Source: Allopusillimonas ginsengisoli | GTDB lineage: Bacteria > Pseudomonadota > Gammaproteobacteria > Burkholderiales > Burkholderiaceae_B | Length of the DNA: 64,000 bases | Assembly: GCA_005239165.1 (NCBI GenBank) | Contig: RAPG01000009.1 | Location: 170,631 to 234,630, forward strand | Direction: 5' to 3' | Shown: one piece after another, positions 42,718 to 51,728 of the stretch | Position numbering within the stretch: the first letter of the stretch is position 1 | Layout of the letters: each line of letters opens with the position of its first letter | Made by a program: the position numbers and the translations under genes | The notes under the pieces: model-generated | Databases searched by the model: none | Told to the model about the DNA's origin: nothing | Seen by the model: only the letters and a program-made list of their open reading frames with translations

Positions 42718-43512
42718 TTAGCGTCCACCGGCCTCACGGCGTAGAGTCGGCAACCCGACGCCCGCTGCATCGAACCCGCCGTCGACGGCAAGCACTTGGC
42801 CATTCACATAGCTGGCGCCCGGTGTGCACAAAAAACCGACCGCCGACGCAATTTCTTCCATAGTGCCGTAGCGACCGAGCGGAATACTGTCGTGATAGTC
42901 GGCCCGGATTGCTGCCGAATGGACTTGTTTGGCCATTTCAGTCTCGACAGGCCCTGGCGCGATTGCGTTGACCCGGATTCCCATGGTTCCGAATTCAACC
43001 GCCTGTTGACGCGTAAGGTGGATGAGCGCCGCCTTACTGGTGCCATAGGCAACGCGCAAGGTGCTGGCGCGCAATCCCGAGATCGACGCGATGTTGACGA
43101 TTGAACCGCCGCCGTTCTTTAACATCACGGGTACGCAGGCTTGCGAGCAGAGAAAGGCGCCATCCAGATTTGTCGCCATCACGTAGCGCCACTCTTCGAA
43201 TGAGGTCGTGCCCAACGTCTTGAACACAGCAACGCCGGCATTGTTCACCAGCGCATCGATGCGGCCAAAGTGCGCCTCGACCCGTGCCATGGTCTCTTGC
43301 ACTTGCTCGGGGTTCGACACGTCACAGGGCAGCGCAAGTACGCGCTTGTCACCTTGATATTCGAGTGCGGCTTTTGAGAGTTCGTCGGCATCGATGTCGA
43401 GCATAGCCACCTGGTGGCCGTGAGCCAGAAACCATCGAATGGTTGCGAGCCCGATGCCGCGCGCGGCGCCAGTTACGACACTGACCGGTAGAGAAGAGTT
43501 GGGAATTGTCAT
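42718..43512 (-). CDS. Short-chain dehydrogenase/reductase (FabG-like)
   Basis: 264 residues. TGAARGIGLATI cofactor motif, D in MLDIDADEL (favouring NAD), NNAGVAVF, catalytic S (IASISGLRA) and Y-x-x-x-K (VAYGTSKAAL), then IRVNAIAPGPVETEM and GQVLAVDGGF. The C-terminal tail of about 15 residues is longer than usual. It converges with the decarboxylase pair and is followed upstream by a fragment of another SDR gene. The substrate is unknown. Confidence 0.88.
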   Translation of the reverse strand: MTIPNSSLPVSVVTGAARGIGLATIRWFLAHGHQVAMLDIDADELSKAALEYQGDKRVLALPCDVSNPEQVQETMARVEAHFGRIDALVNNAGVAVFKTLGTTSFEEWRYVMATNLDGAFLCSQACVPVMLKNGGGSIVNIASISGLRASTLRVAYGTSKAALIHLTRQQAVEFGTMGIRVNAIAPGPVETEMAKQVHSAAIRADYHDSIPLGRYGTMEEIASAVGFLCTPGASYVNGQVLAVDGGFDAAGVGLPTLRREAGGR

Positions 43513-43568
43513 ATTAAGTTTTGAAGATATTTAAGACGGTTGTAGATAGTCAGGGTTTGCGCCGCAAT

Positions 43569-43697
43569 TCAAAGCAAGGCAACTAAACCCATAGCCGCCC
43601 CAATACCCATCGCGCCACCCGTTACAAGTGCGACGCGTCTGTTCTCCAGACCGCGGGAGGCAATTATATCTGGCGACGTGTCAAGTTCTTGCTTCAT
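43569..43697 (-). pseudogene. SDR gene fragment (N-terminus only)
   Basis: A 42-residue frame ends after RRVALVTGGAMGIGAAMG, which is the first strand and glycine motif of an SDR. It then runs into LVALL and a stop. Nothing SDR-like follows before the next gene. Duplicated SDR material beside an intact SDR gene points to local rearrangement. Confidence 0.6.
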
Positions 43698-44132
43698 CTT
43701 GATTTAACCTTTATGTGGCATCTTACGCTCATTGGAAACAGGGGGCTGGTGCGATAGCAGAACTCATCAGAGCGCGATGTATGACTTCCAAAGACGGCCT
43801 TATATTGCCCGGACCGGCCACACAGATGGCCTAATAGCTCCTGTTCAGTGGGGTTCCCTCACACAGTAGCTATCGTTGATCCGACGTTGACGACAAGCGC
43901 TAACCAAAATTACGCAACAAAGTATGTATAACTGAAATACAGATATCAGACTGTAATTGGTATTTACAAGCCAGATCCTGTGAAGCAGCCAAGTGGCGCT
44001 GCAGACATCTATGGCAGGGCGCACCCTGATCAAGAGGCGGTAGTCGACCGCGGATAGCTTCGCGATGACTTCGGCCCTCTGTGTTTAGCTACGCTGGGCT
44101 ATAAGCGACTACGAATTGAAGAAAGCTGTTCG
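43698..44132. other. Non-coding region
   Basis: 435 bp without a supported gene, RNA or clear repeat. It is less GC-rich around 43900-43970. It may contain the promoter of the SDR fragment and debris of lost genes. Confidence 0.4.
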
Positions 44133-44843
44133 TCAGGAAAGCAAGGTGTCAGCGAGTGCCGTAATACTGCGGGCGTGCATGGTGTTGGCCGGATGGGGAC
44201 TCACATCCTTAAGCATATCAGTACCGAATTCGGCGGGCCTCTCAATATACGCCGTGAGCAAACCGCATTCTCGTGCTGCATCCAGGTCATCCTGATGGGC
44301 TGCGACCAGCATGACTTGATCGGGTCTGACATCGAAAATACGTGCCACACCGAGGTAAGTTGACGGATCAGGCTTGTACGCTTTGAATACCTCGGCCGAT
44401 AAGACGCAGTCCCAGTTCAAGTTGGCTGCTTTTGCCATGTTGACCAGCAAATTAATGTTGCCGTTGGACAAAGTTGTCGTGATGTAACGTGTTTTTAGGC
44501 GCGTAATCCCCTGCGCCGAATCGGGCCAAGCCTGCAGCCGGTGCCAGGCCTGATTCAATTGATGTCTCTGCGACTCGTCAAGTTCGGACATTCCAAACTC
44601 TATAAGAATATCGTCAAGAATCATTCGGTGCAGATCGTCGATACGCGTCCATGGCAATTCGCCCGCTCTCACACGCTGCATAGTGGGCTGATAGCCTGCC
44701 CGCCACGCTCTTGCGAATACGCGCCCGTCAATTCTTGGGTTTAGCTGCTCTATTTCTGATGCGATTGAGCTACACCAGTCCACCACAGTGCCAAACACAT
44801 CAAAAGCAAGTACACGGACATCTTTTAGACGTTCGTCGGTCAT
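44133..44843 (-). CDS. Haloacid dehalogenase type II (HAD superfamily)
   Basis: 236 residues from the start at 44843 (AGGACACC upstream). The HAD nucleophile motif is LAFDVFGTVVDW. Motif II falls in TTLSNGN, motif III lysine in VFKAYKPDPSTY, and motif IV in MLVAAHQDDLDAA. LAFDVFGTVVDW and KAYKPDP are characteristic of L-2-haloacid dehalogenases, which convert 2-halo acids to D-2-hydroxy acids. Many annotated members are broader phosphatases, so the activity is a family assignment. Confidence 0.87.
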   Translation of the reverse strand: MTDERLKDVRVLAFDVFGTVVDWCSSIASEIEQLNPRIDGRVFARAWRAGYQPTMQRVRAGELPWTRIDDLHRMILDDILIEFGMSELDESQRHQLNQAWHRLQAWPDSAQGITRLKTRYITTTLSNGNINLLVNMAKAANLNWDCVLSAEVFKAYKPDPSTYLGVARIFDVRPDQVMLVAAHQDDLDAARECGLLTAYIERPAEFGTDMLKDVSPHPANTMHARSITALADTLLS

Positions 44844-44963
44844 AGTGGTGTCCTGAATCAATCCGGTTTATGAATGCTCTACCGCGGATACTCGTTATAT
44901 TCTAGTAGCTCGGGAGTATGCTCATGCTCGTGGCTCCCCCAATATGCTGCCAGCCACCGATAG

Positions 44964-45176
44964 CCATTAGCGCAGCTACTGCCTACTATTGCCAAGGCCC
45001 TAGGCGTGGTTGCTCGCGCCAAGGGGATGTCAGAAATAGCCAAAAAAACCGGGCTTTCTCGCGAACAGCTTTATCGGTCATTCAGTGAGCGCGGCAATCC
45101 AACTTTGAAGACTACCTTAGCCGTGATGCGAGCGCTTGGCGTCGATATGACGGCCAAGCCTCATGTCACAAGTTAA
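44964..45176 (+). pseudogene. Addiction-module antitoxin (HigA-like, prophage type), N-terminus missing
   Basis: An open frame follows an in-frame stop at 44961 and lacks a normal start. It reads IAKALGVVARAKGMSEIAKK, TGLSREQLYRSFSERGNPTL, then LAVMRALGVDM. This is the C-terminal two-thirds of the small helix-turn-helix antitoxin family (ALGxVARAKGMxxIAxxTGLSRExLYKxL). About 35 N-terminal residues are absent, and no partner toxin was found upstream. An internal ATG at 45027 could start a 49-residue product, but this looks like a remnant. Confidence 0.6.
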
Positions 45177-45329
45177 TCATGTGACTGTTCGCATAAAAAA
45201 GTGAATGATATAAGCTGACCGTGCTGCTTCGACTCTGGATGGAAGCAGGGCTATGGTCGGCCAGAAGCAGCCACTGAGCGTCGGAAAAACTCAACCCGAA
45301 GAACGACGTCTCAGTGTGCCGGCAAAGGT

Positions 45330-45758
45330 TTACTTGGGCTGCGTCATCTTTTTGATTTCCTGCATATTTTGAGCGGCCCGCTCCATAATGATGGCCATGG
45401 CATCGGCTTGAGATTTTTGTGCGATCTCGGCCAGCCCTTTCATATCGGTTAACGCCTTTTCATAAGCCTTGCGCGCCATTTCAGTCTGCTGGGCCGGGTC
45501 GGCCATGCCGGAAGCACCCGCACTCTGAAAGCCTTGCATCGCCTGTTGCAGCATTTCAGTCTGCTTATTGGCTAGCGCCTGCATGCCTTCATAAACCGCT
45601 TTATTCGCCTGGACCAAAGACTCAACATCTTGGCGACGCGCATCGGCAATCGCTGACATGTCAACGCCTGGTATTTTGAATTGCTCTAGCATTTTGGTGA
45701 GGTCACCAAATGGATTGGACCCTGCTGCGCTGGTGTCACCGGCTTTACTTTTAGACAT
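45330..45758 (-). CDS. Phasin-family protein
   Basis: 142 residues, almost entirely helical. The signature LEQFKIPGVDMSAIADARRQ and VQANKAVYEGMQALANKQTE, followed by an amphipathic coiled-coil tail, fits the Phasin_2 / TIGR01841 family. Phasins coat polyhydroxyalkanoate granules in the cytoplasm. The N-terminal Ser/Gly-rich 15 residues are disordered. It is monocistronic, with an imperfect inverted repeat (45272-45316) downstream. Confidence 0.88.
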   Translation of the reverse strand: MSKSKAGDTSAAGSNPFGDLTKMLEQFKIPGVDMSAIADARRQDVESLVQANKAVYEGMQALANKQTEMLQQAMQGFQSAGASGMADPAQQTEMARKAYEKALTDMKGLAEIAQKSQADAMAIIMERAAQNMQEIKKMTQPK

Positions 45759-46147
45759 GGGCTATCTCCTTAATGGCAGTTTCGGTGTGTCTAGCATACT
45801 GTGCTATTGCCAATATTGCCAAAAATTATGGTTTACACATATTGAATGTATAAACTCGGTGTATTGCCCTGTCTTTTCGCAGCAGGTTATCAGCAATTCA
45901 CAGTGATATAGCTGTACGTATGTGCCCGACCTGAGGATAACCCCGTTTTCATGGAGCGGACACACTAGGTCAGCACGCGTCGGGCATGGTCTTGGAGTGT
46001 TGCACGCTAGAATGCAATCAATAAGATGAGATGAGATGAGAGCCCTTCTACCATGCATACCGTTAACAAAGGCTCAGCGCCAAAACTGCGCGCATGTACG
46101 ACGGCGGTCTTCTTAATACGTGCACCTGCCCCTTACAGGGCGTTGTT
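45759..46147. promoter_or_regulatory. Intergenic region between the phasin gene and the Mla-like operon
   Basis: 389 bp, divergent promoter region with no gene. A short GATGA tandem (46024-46040) lies about 110 bp before the operon start. No operator was identified. Confidence 0.35.
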
Positions 46148-47302
46148 ATGACACAAGCTTCCGATTTCGAATTTTTTTCCTGGAACACACATAGCGCCCC
46201 CAATACGTTGAGGTTGCAAGGCATCTGGACGCTTGACAACTATACGTTGCTGGGACGGCAAATCGAACACTTTCACGCAGAATACGCCAACCTAGGGATT
46301 CTATCAGCCGACCATGTCGACGCTGAAGGCATTACTGCTCTGGACACGGCCGGGGCCTCGCGCATAGTCGAATTGTTGGGGGCTGGCGAAGCACTTAATG
46401 GGCTGCTCGCCACATTGCCTGCCGAGCGGGGAGCGCTTTTGCAAGCGGTTGCAGCGACAAAGCGAGACGCTGGCACGAAAACCCCAAAAGCCAGGCCATC
46501 CCTCGCAACAGAGTTATTGGGCCGCATCGGGCTCAGCATGGAGCGAGCATGGCAGCAAAGCGCAATGCTGCTTGGGTTCATGGGGCTCACACTCGAAGCG
46601 TTGGTGCGAAACAGTGTTCATCCGAGCCGCTGGCGAATAACCTCGGTGGTCGCGCAAATCGAAGATACGGGGCTCAATGCCGTCCCCATTGTGGCGCTAC
46701 TTACCTTTATGGTGGGTGCGGTTATTGCGTTTCTGGGTGCGACGGTTCTCGCTGACTTTGGCGCAACTGTTTATACCGTCAACCTGGTCGCATTTTCGTT
46801 TCTGCGTGAGTTTGCCGTATTGCTCACTGCTATCCTGATGGCGGGAAGAACCGCCAGCGCCTTCACTGCACAGCTAGGGTCTATGAAGGCCAATGAAGAA
46901 ATCGACGCAATTCGCATGCTGGGACTAAATCCAATTGAGGTTTTGGTGTTGCCTCGCATACTTGCCTTGCTGGTGTCGATGCCGCTATTAACCTTTGTCG
47001 GGATGATTTCGGGCATATTGGGCGGAGTCCTGGTTTGCGCTGTGGCGCTCGACATCACACCAACGATGTTTTTTTCTATTTTCAAAGAAGGCATTGAGCT
47101 GCGACATTTTCTGCTTGGTATGGTCAAAGCGCCGATTTTCGCCTATGTCATTGCCCTTATCGGGTGCCTGGAAGGCTTTAAAGTATCCGGCAGCGCCCAG
47201 TCAGTCGGCGAACACACGACTTCTGCCGTAGTGCAGACAATTTTTATCGTGATTTTGCTTGACGCACTGGCAGCATTATTCTTTATGGAGATGGGATGGT
47301 GA
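46148..47302 (+). CDS. Mla-type lipid ABC transporter permease with N-terminal STAS-like domain
   Basis: 384 residues from ATG 46148. About the first 120 residues form a STAS-like domain (LRLQGIWTLDNYTLL, ALDTAGASRIVELL). From about 160 it is an MlaE permease (ALVRNSVHPSRWRITSVV, IEDTGLNAVPIVALLTFMVG, NPIEVLVLPRILALLVSMPL). In E. coli the STAS protein MlaB is separate; here it is fused, as in many proteobacterial homologues. The operon is permease, ATPase, MCE protein, lipoprotein. It moves lipids between inner and outer membranes; the direction is not readable from sequence. Confidence 0.9.
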   Translation: MTQASDFEFFSWNTHSAPNTLRLQGIWTLDNYTLLGRQIEHFHAEYANLGILSADHVDAEGITALDTAGASRIVELLGAGEALNGLLATLPAERGALLQAVAATKRDAGTKTPKARPSLATELLGRIGLSMERAWQQSAMLLGFMGLTLEALVRNSVHPSRWRITSVVAQIEDTGLNAVPIVALLTFMVGAVIAFLGATVLADFGATVYTVNLVAFSFLREFAVLLTAILMAGRTASAFTAQLGSMKANEEIDAIRMLGLNPIEVLVLPRILALLVSMPLLTFVGMISGILGGVLVCAVALDITPTMFFSIFKEGIELRHFLLGMVKAPIFAYVIALIGCLEGFKVSGSAQSVGEHTTSAVVQTIFIVILLDALAALFFMEMGW

Positions 47303-48105
47303 TCTCCCCTGCCTCAGTAAGTGGCGAAGCAATTGTCCAGGTACGCAATCTGACCAATCAGTTTGGTACACATGTGGTGCACAAAGACTTGAACCTGGAT
47401 GTCTACCGCAAAGAGATTCTCGGCGTGGTGGGCGGCTCGGGCAGCGGGAAATCAGTACTGCTACGTTCTATCGTTGGGCTGCAAAAGCCGGCGCAAGGCA
47501 CGGTACATATTTTTGGGGAAGACGCGCTTACGCTGACGCCAGAGCAACGTTCACGGATGGAGCGCCGCTTTGGTGTGCTGTTTCAGCGTGGGGCGCTGTT
47601 TTCTTCGCTAACCGTCACAGAAAACATCGCCATGCCCCTCATCGAACATGCCGGGCTAAGCCGGTCCGAGGCCGAGCATTTAGCCGGTGTAAAAATTGCA
47701 CTTGCCGGGCTACCTGCCGCAGCCGGGGATCAGTATCCCGCTTCTCTGTCGGGTGGTATGGTCAAACGCGCTGCACTGGCCCGGGCATTGGCGCTGGATC
47801 CTGAAATACTTTTTCTGGACGAGCCCACTGCGGGGCTGGACCCGATCGGCGCGGGCGCATTCGACCAGTTGATTCTTACATTGCGCAATGCATTGGGGCT
47901 CACCGTGTTTCTTGTCACCCATGATCTTGACACGCTCTACACCATTTGCGACCGTGTAGCAGTGCTTTCAGATAAAAAGGTTCTGGTGGCTGACACTCTG
48001 CCGGTCGTTGAAAACACTGAGGACACATGGGTGCATGATTATTTTCACGGGCCGCGCGGACGCGCCGCAAGCAAGGCCAGTACACTGGCTCGGGAGGTCA
48101 AGTAA
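47296..48105 (+). CDS. Mla-type lipid ABC transporter ATPase
   Basis: 269 residues, overlapping the permease gene by 7 bp. Walker A GGSGSGKSV, Q-loop region FGVLFQRGALFSSLTV, signature LSGGMVKRAALARA, Walker B ILFLDEPTAGLDP and switch VTHDLDTL are all present. The FQRGALFSSLTVxENI stretch is diagnostic for MlaF-type ATPases. It pairs with the STAS-MlaE permease. Confidence 0.93.
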   Translation: MVISPASVSGEAIVQVRNLTNQFGTHVVHKDLNLDVYRKEILGVVGGSGSGKSVLLRSIVGLQKPAQGTVHIFGEDALTLTPEQRSRMERRFGVLFQRGALFSSLTVTENIAMPLIEHAGLSRSEAEHLAGVKIALAGLPAAAGDQYPASLSGGMVKRAALARALALDPEILFLDEPTAGLDPIGAGAFDQLILTLRNALGLTVFLVTHDLDTLYTICDRVAVLSDKKVLVADTLPVVENTEDTWVHDYFHGPRGRAASKASTLAREVK

Positions 48106-49043
48106 TGGAACCACGCGCCCATCATGTTTTGATCGGTCTTTTCACGGTAATTGTCGCCGGCGCCGCTTTGGTATTCGCGTTATGGCTAGGCAAGTCGTAT
48201 AAAGATGTGGAGCTTCGGCAATACACGGTCATTTTCAATGAAACCGTGAGGGGCTTATCCAAAGGCAGCGCCGTTCAGTACAGCGGAATCAAAGTAGGCG
48301 ATGTAACCGATCTGACGCTCGACCCACAAGATCCCAGCAAGGTACGCGCACGCATACGCATAGACAGCAATATTCCAATTCACCAAGACACACGGGCCAA
48401 GCTTGTGTTGACTGGTATTACGGGCACGGTTGTAATAGAGTTGCGTGGCGGAACACCCGCCAGCCCTCCTCTGGAGGCCGAGGGCGGACAAGACCCAATT
48501 ATTGTGGCGACACCTTCAGCCATAAGCCAATTGCTGGCCAATAGCGATAACCTGTCGACAAACCTTACAGAACTGGTGATGAATGCCAAGGCTATTTTGT
48601 CTCCAGAGACTGCGCAAAGTCTGAACAGCACTTTGGCGTCACTTGAGCAGGTAGCCAACGCGATGGCAGAGCAGAAGGATGACGTTTCTGCTTTGTTGAA
48701 GTCTTTGACTGCCGCGAGCAGACAGGCCACTGTCGCTCTGAAACAAGCCTCTGACTTGGTGAGCACTACGGATGCACTCGTAAAAAACCAGGGGACTGCC
48801 GTGCTTAATAGCGCACAGCGGGCAATGGTGTCGCTAGAAAAAACCACCGCCAGCATCAATGAGATAGTGCGTAACAACAAAAAGGCGATCAATGGTGGTC
48901 TGCAAGGCATGAACGAAATAGGGCCTGCCCTGCAAGAATTGCGTAGGACGCTGGCCTCTATGCGCACCGTTACTCGTCGTCTGGAAGAGAACCCGGCAAA
49001 TTATCTGCTGGGCCGCGAAAAAATACAGGAGTTTCAACCATGA
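48105..49043 (+). CDS. MCE-domain lipid-binding protein (MlaD/PqiB-like)
   Basis: 312 residues. One N-terminal transmembrane helix (about 5-27) anchors it, then a single MCE domain (about 38-118; VRGLSKGSAVQYSGIKVGDV, TGITGTVVIELRGG). The long C-terminal region is a helical, Ala/Thr/Asn-rich coiled coil (about 140-300) that may form a periplasm-spanning needle, which makes it larger than E. coli MlaD. It shares a base with the ATPase stop and overlaps the lipoprotein gene by 4 bp. Confidence 0.92.
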   Translation: MEPRAHHVLIGLFTVIVAGAALVFALWLGKSYKDVELRQYTVIFNETVRGLSKGSAVQYSGIKVGDVTDLTLDPQDPSKVRARIRIDSNIPIHQDTRAKLVLTGITGTVVIELRGGTPASPPLEAEGGQDPIIVATPSAISQLLANSDNLSTNLTELVMNAKAILSPETAQSLNSTLASLEQVANAMAEQKDDVSALLKSLTAASRQATVALKQASDLVSTTDALVKNQGTAVLNSAQRAMVSLEKTTASINEIVRNNKKAINGGLQGMNEIGPALQELRRTLASMRTVTRRLEENPANYLLGREKIQEFQP

Positions 49044-49681
49044 CAGTGTCTGTATCCCGCGCAAAAATCGTTTGCAGCGCTTGGCTTTTTACGACTGTAC
49101 TCATGTTGTCGGCGTGTTCGATACTGCCCAAACAAGAAACTCTGATTGTGTACCAGCTTCCGGCCATGGCCAGTTCCGGGCAAACAGAAACAACGAGGCC
49201 ACATGCGCTGCCATGGTCATTGCGCGTTGCCACGCCTTACAGCAGCCAGGCTATCGACAGCGAACGCATATTAGTGGTGCCACAGGGCAGCCAGATCAGC
49301 GCATACAGCGGCGTTCGCTGGAGCGATCCGGCACCCGTTCTGATGCGCAACCGGCTCGTCAGTGCATTTCGTGCCAATGGGCTACTGAGTTCAGTCAGCA
49401 TCGACAACAGCGGTGTAGATGCCGACTTTGAGCTTGGCGGCGATCTTGTGGCATTTCAGTCGGTATACGAGGATGGTGTTCCCATTGTGCGTATCCACTA
49501 TGAGGCATCGCTGACGCAGCCTGACAGCAATCGAATTATCGCCACACGTCGCTTTGAGGTGGCCGAGCCTGTTCACGGAAAAGAAGCACCAGAAGTGGTC
49601 GAAGCGTTTGGCCGGGCTGCTGACCGGCTGGTCGCTGACATGGTTAAATGGACTTTGCAACACGCAAGGAGCGCGGGCTGA
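49040..49681 (+). CDS. ABC-transport auxiliary lipoprotein (PqiC/LptE-like)
   Basis: 213 residues with a lipoprotein signal ending LMLSACS (lipobox cysteine C26). The body (VYQLPA, WSLRVATPYSSQAIDSERIL, YSGVRWSDPAPVLMRNRLVS, FEVAEPVHGKEAPEVVEAFG) is the PqiC / DUF330-type fold seen in MCE operons. It should sit in the periplasm or outer membrane and complete the lipid bridge. It is the last gene of the operon, overlapping the MCE gene by 4 bp. Confidence 0.88.
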   Translation: MTVSVSRAKIVCSAWLFTTVLMLSACSILPKQETLIVYQLPAMASSGQTETTRPHALPWSLRVATPYSSQAIDSERILVVPQGSQISAYSGVRWSDPAPVLMRNRLVSAFRANGLLSSVSIDNSGVDADFELGGDLVAFQSVYEDGVPIVRIHYEASLTQPDSNRIIATRRFEVAEPVHGKEAPEVVEAFGRAADRLVADMVKWTLQHARSAG

Positions 49682-49783
49682 ACACATTGCTTGTTTCTTC
49701 GACTGCTTCTGTCAGTTAGCCATATCGCACCTTCGCAACATTGAGCTAGCCCGGCTACATCTGCATTTTCAAAGGAAAACCCC

Positions 49784-50632
49784 ATGACAATTACCGTTGC
49801 AATCACAGCACCCGGAAACATGGGGGCAGCGGTTGGTGCCCGCCTGGTTCAGCACGGAGCCATAGTGCTCACGTCACTGCAAGGCCGCAGTGCAGACAGC
49901 GCGAAACGAGCTGAAGCAGCAGGAATGGTTGCTGTTGAAGACGAGAAGCTGATCGAAGCGGACTTCTTGCTTTCCATTTTGCCGCCTAAAGACGCATTAC
50001 CTATTGCCCTGCGCCTGGCACCGGCATTGCGGGCCTCCTCTAGCAAACCCATATATATCGATTGCAATGCGGTGTCACCCGACACGGTTACAGCCATTAT
50101 GCAGGTCGTGCAAGATACCGGCACATCTTTTCTGGACGGCAGCATTATCGGCCCACCACCCCGGGGAGACGGCCGCCACACCAAGTTCTACCTGTCAGGA
50201 CCGCTAGCGGATACTGCCCACAAACTCGAAAGCGTTGGCCTGCACGTGAAACCACTTGACGCCCCAGTCGGTGCCGCATCGGCCCTGAAAATGAGCTACG
50301 GTGGCATAACAAAAGGCCTTACCGCATTAGGGTCGGTGATGATTCTGGCAGCCGAGCGATACGGGGTAGGCAGCGAATTGAGCAGCGAGCTAGCGACCAG
50401 CCAACCGCAGTTATTTGCCTGGCTAAATCACATGGTGCCCGATATGTTACCCAAGGCCTATCGCTGGGTTGCCGAGATGGATGAGATTTCTGCTTATTTG
50501 GGAGAGCGCCCAGAGTCTGGCATATACAACAGTATTGCGCGGGTATACGAAGACCTTGCCGCAGATTGGGCGGCAGAGCGCAGCGATGCTGCGGTCCTCA
50601 CGAAGGTGTTCGGTGGCAAGGGTACCGCGTAG
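49784..50632 (+). CDS. NAD(P)-dependent oxidoreductase (6PGDH-like, DUF1932)
   Basis: 282 residues. The N-terminal Rossmann motif is ITAPGNMGAAVGARLVQHGA. A hydroxyacid-dehydrogenase-like core follows (LLSILPPKDALP, YIDCNAVSPDTV, GSIIGPPPRGDGRH). The C-terminal helical DUF1932 domain (SALKMSYGGITKGLTALGSV, catalytic-lysine position in LKMSYGGITK) resembles beta-hydroxyacid dehydrogenases. The substrate is unknown. It stands alone after the lipid operon with AAAGGAAAACCCC before the ATG. Confidence 0.83.
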   Translation: MTITVAITAPGNMGAAVGARLVQHGAIVLTSLQGRSADSAKRAEAAGMVAVEDEKLIEADFLLSILPPKDALPIALRLAPALRASSSKPIYIDCNAVSPDTVTAIMQVVQDTGTSFLDGSIIGPPPRGDGRHTKFYLSGPLADTAHKLESVGLHVKPLDAPVGAASALKMSYGGITKGLTALGSVMILAAERYGVGSELSSELATSQPQLFAWLNHMVPDMLPKAYRWVAEMDEISAYLGERPESGIYNSIARVYEDLAADWAAERSDAAVLTKVFGGKGTA

Positions 50633-50944
50633 ACATATCGACCAAGCATGGTCTACTTACTGCAAGGACCGGTCATAGGTCATCGAAATGGAGTGGCTAC
50701 CGAGTATGGGCCGGGAGCGGGCTGGCCCTACCCCGGTTAGCCCACATCAGCACATACGGCGGCGTGCAGTGCTGGACATCTATTGCAATGAAAATAACCC
50801 AAATCGCAACAGATTCGAAACACCTTCAGTGCTCATATACGAACTGAGCAGACCATCGGTAACAGTCAATACGCTAATGCCAGAGCAAAATCATTGACAC
50901 GTTTTGGACTCCACCGATTGCGAAGCAACTACAGGGGTTTAATT
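50633..50944. other. Intergenic region
   Basis: 312 bp with no supported gene or structured element. It probably holds the promoter of the RcnB-like gene. Confidence 0.4.
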
Positions 50945-51445
50945 ATGATCAGTAAAATTCTTAGCTCTGCCTTAGTGGCAGCCTGCCTGGCAATGAGCGG
51001 TACGGCTTTCGCAGAGGGCCATCGTGATCACCAGAATAGCGAGCATAATTCGTCAGCCCGGCACGGTGCCCAAAATAACCGACATTGGCGCGGCACGGTT
51101 CACCCTGGCCCATCCAGCCGTGATGGCCACGCTCGCGGGCATGACAACCGAGCCTGGGGGCACGACAACCACTCCCGTGGACGCGACAACTACGCCCGTG
51201 GGCACGGCCACTATGAGCGCGGGCACCGCAGCTACTACGGGCGCGGCGCAGGGCCTCACCACAATTATTACAGAGGCGGATGGGTTCCAGCCCAGTATCG
51301 CCAAAGGCAATATATTGTTCACGACTGGCACCACTACCATCTGTATGCCCCTCCTCGCGGCTATTACTGGGTACAGTCCGGCAGCGATTTTCTGCTTACA
51401 GCCATCGCCACAGGCTTGATTGCTCAAATCATTCTTAATAACTAA
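50945..51445 (+). CDS. RcnB-like His-rich periplasmic protein
   Basis: 166 residues from ATG 50945 (AGGGG upstream). The signal peptide ends at GTAFA. A central His/Arg/Gly/Asp-rich tract (about 23-105) carries repeats of the form RGHDN-x-xRGRDN. The C-terminal region (WVPAQYRQRQYIVHDWHHYH, APPRGYYWVQSGSDFLLTAI) is the RcnB / DUF1236-like domain. E. coli RcnB influences nickel/cobalt homeostasis; metal binding here is suggested by the histidines but unproven. It is monocistronic with a terminator. Confidence 0.82.
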   Translation: MISKILSSALVAACLAMSGTAFAEGHRDHQNSEHNSSARHGAQNNRHWRGTVHPGPSSRDGHARGHDNRAWGHDNHSRGRDNYARGHGHYERGHRSYYGRGAGPHHNYYRGGWVPAQYRQRQYIVHDWHHYHLYAPPRGYYWVQSGSDFLLTAIATGLIAQIILNN

Positions 51446-51499
51446 CCTTTTGTCTGAGCTGGCTTCAAAATGCGAAATAGTTAATTGGTCATGACTGTA

Positions 51500-51538
51500 G
51501 GCTTGGGCCCGGTAATCAACCGGGCCAAAGCCTTTTTT
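51500..51538 (+). terminator. Rho-independent terminator of the RcnB-like gene
   Basis: GGCTTgGGCCCGGT-AATCA-ACCGGGCCaAAGCC followed by TTTTTT: a long GC-rich stem with one internal mismatch pair and an ideal U-tract, 54 bp after the stop. Confidence 0.92.
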
Positions 51539-51728
51539 GGGTTTGCAATTTGGGTTTGCAGTGCACGTGGCCGCATTTGGTGAAACGAGGCTGTTGGAGC
51601 TCGCTAGCGTTCTTCAAACCTTGACTTAAGGAGACTCTGAACAAGCCCAAGGTCGAAAAAACAGATTCAATAAAACCAATCGTTTAGGACAGAAGGCTCA
51701 GCTGAACACTGACATGTTCAGACCTTCC

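Noticed and set aside
45272..45316. Imperfect inverted repeat downstream of the phasin gene
   Set aside because: It has a one-base bulge region, a 20-nt loop and no U-tract, so it is not firm enough to call a terminator.
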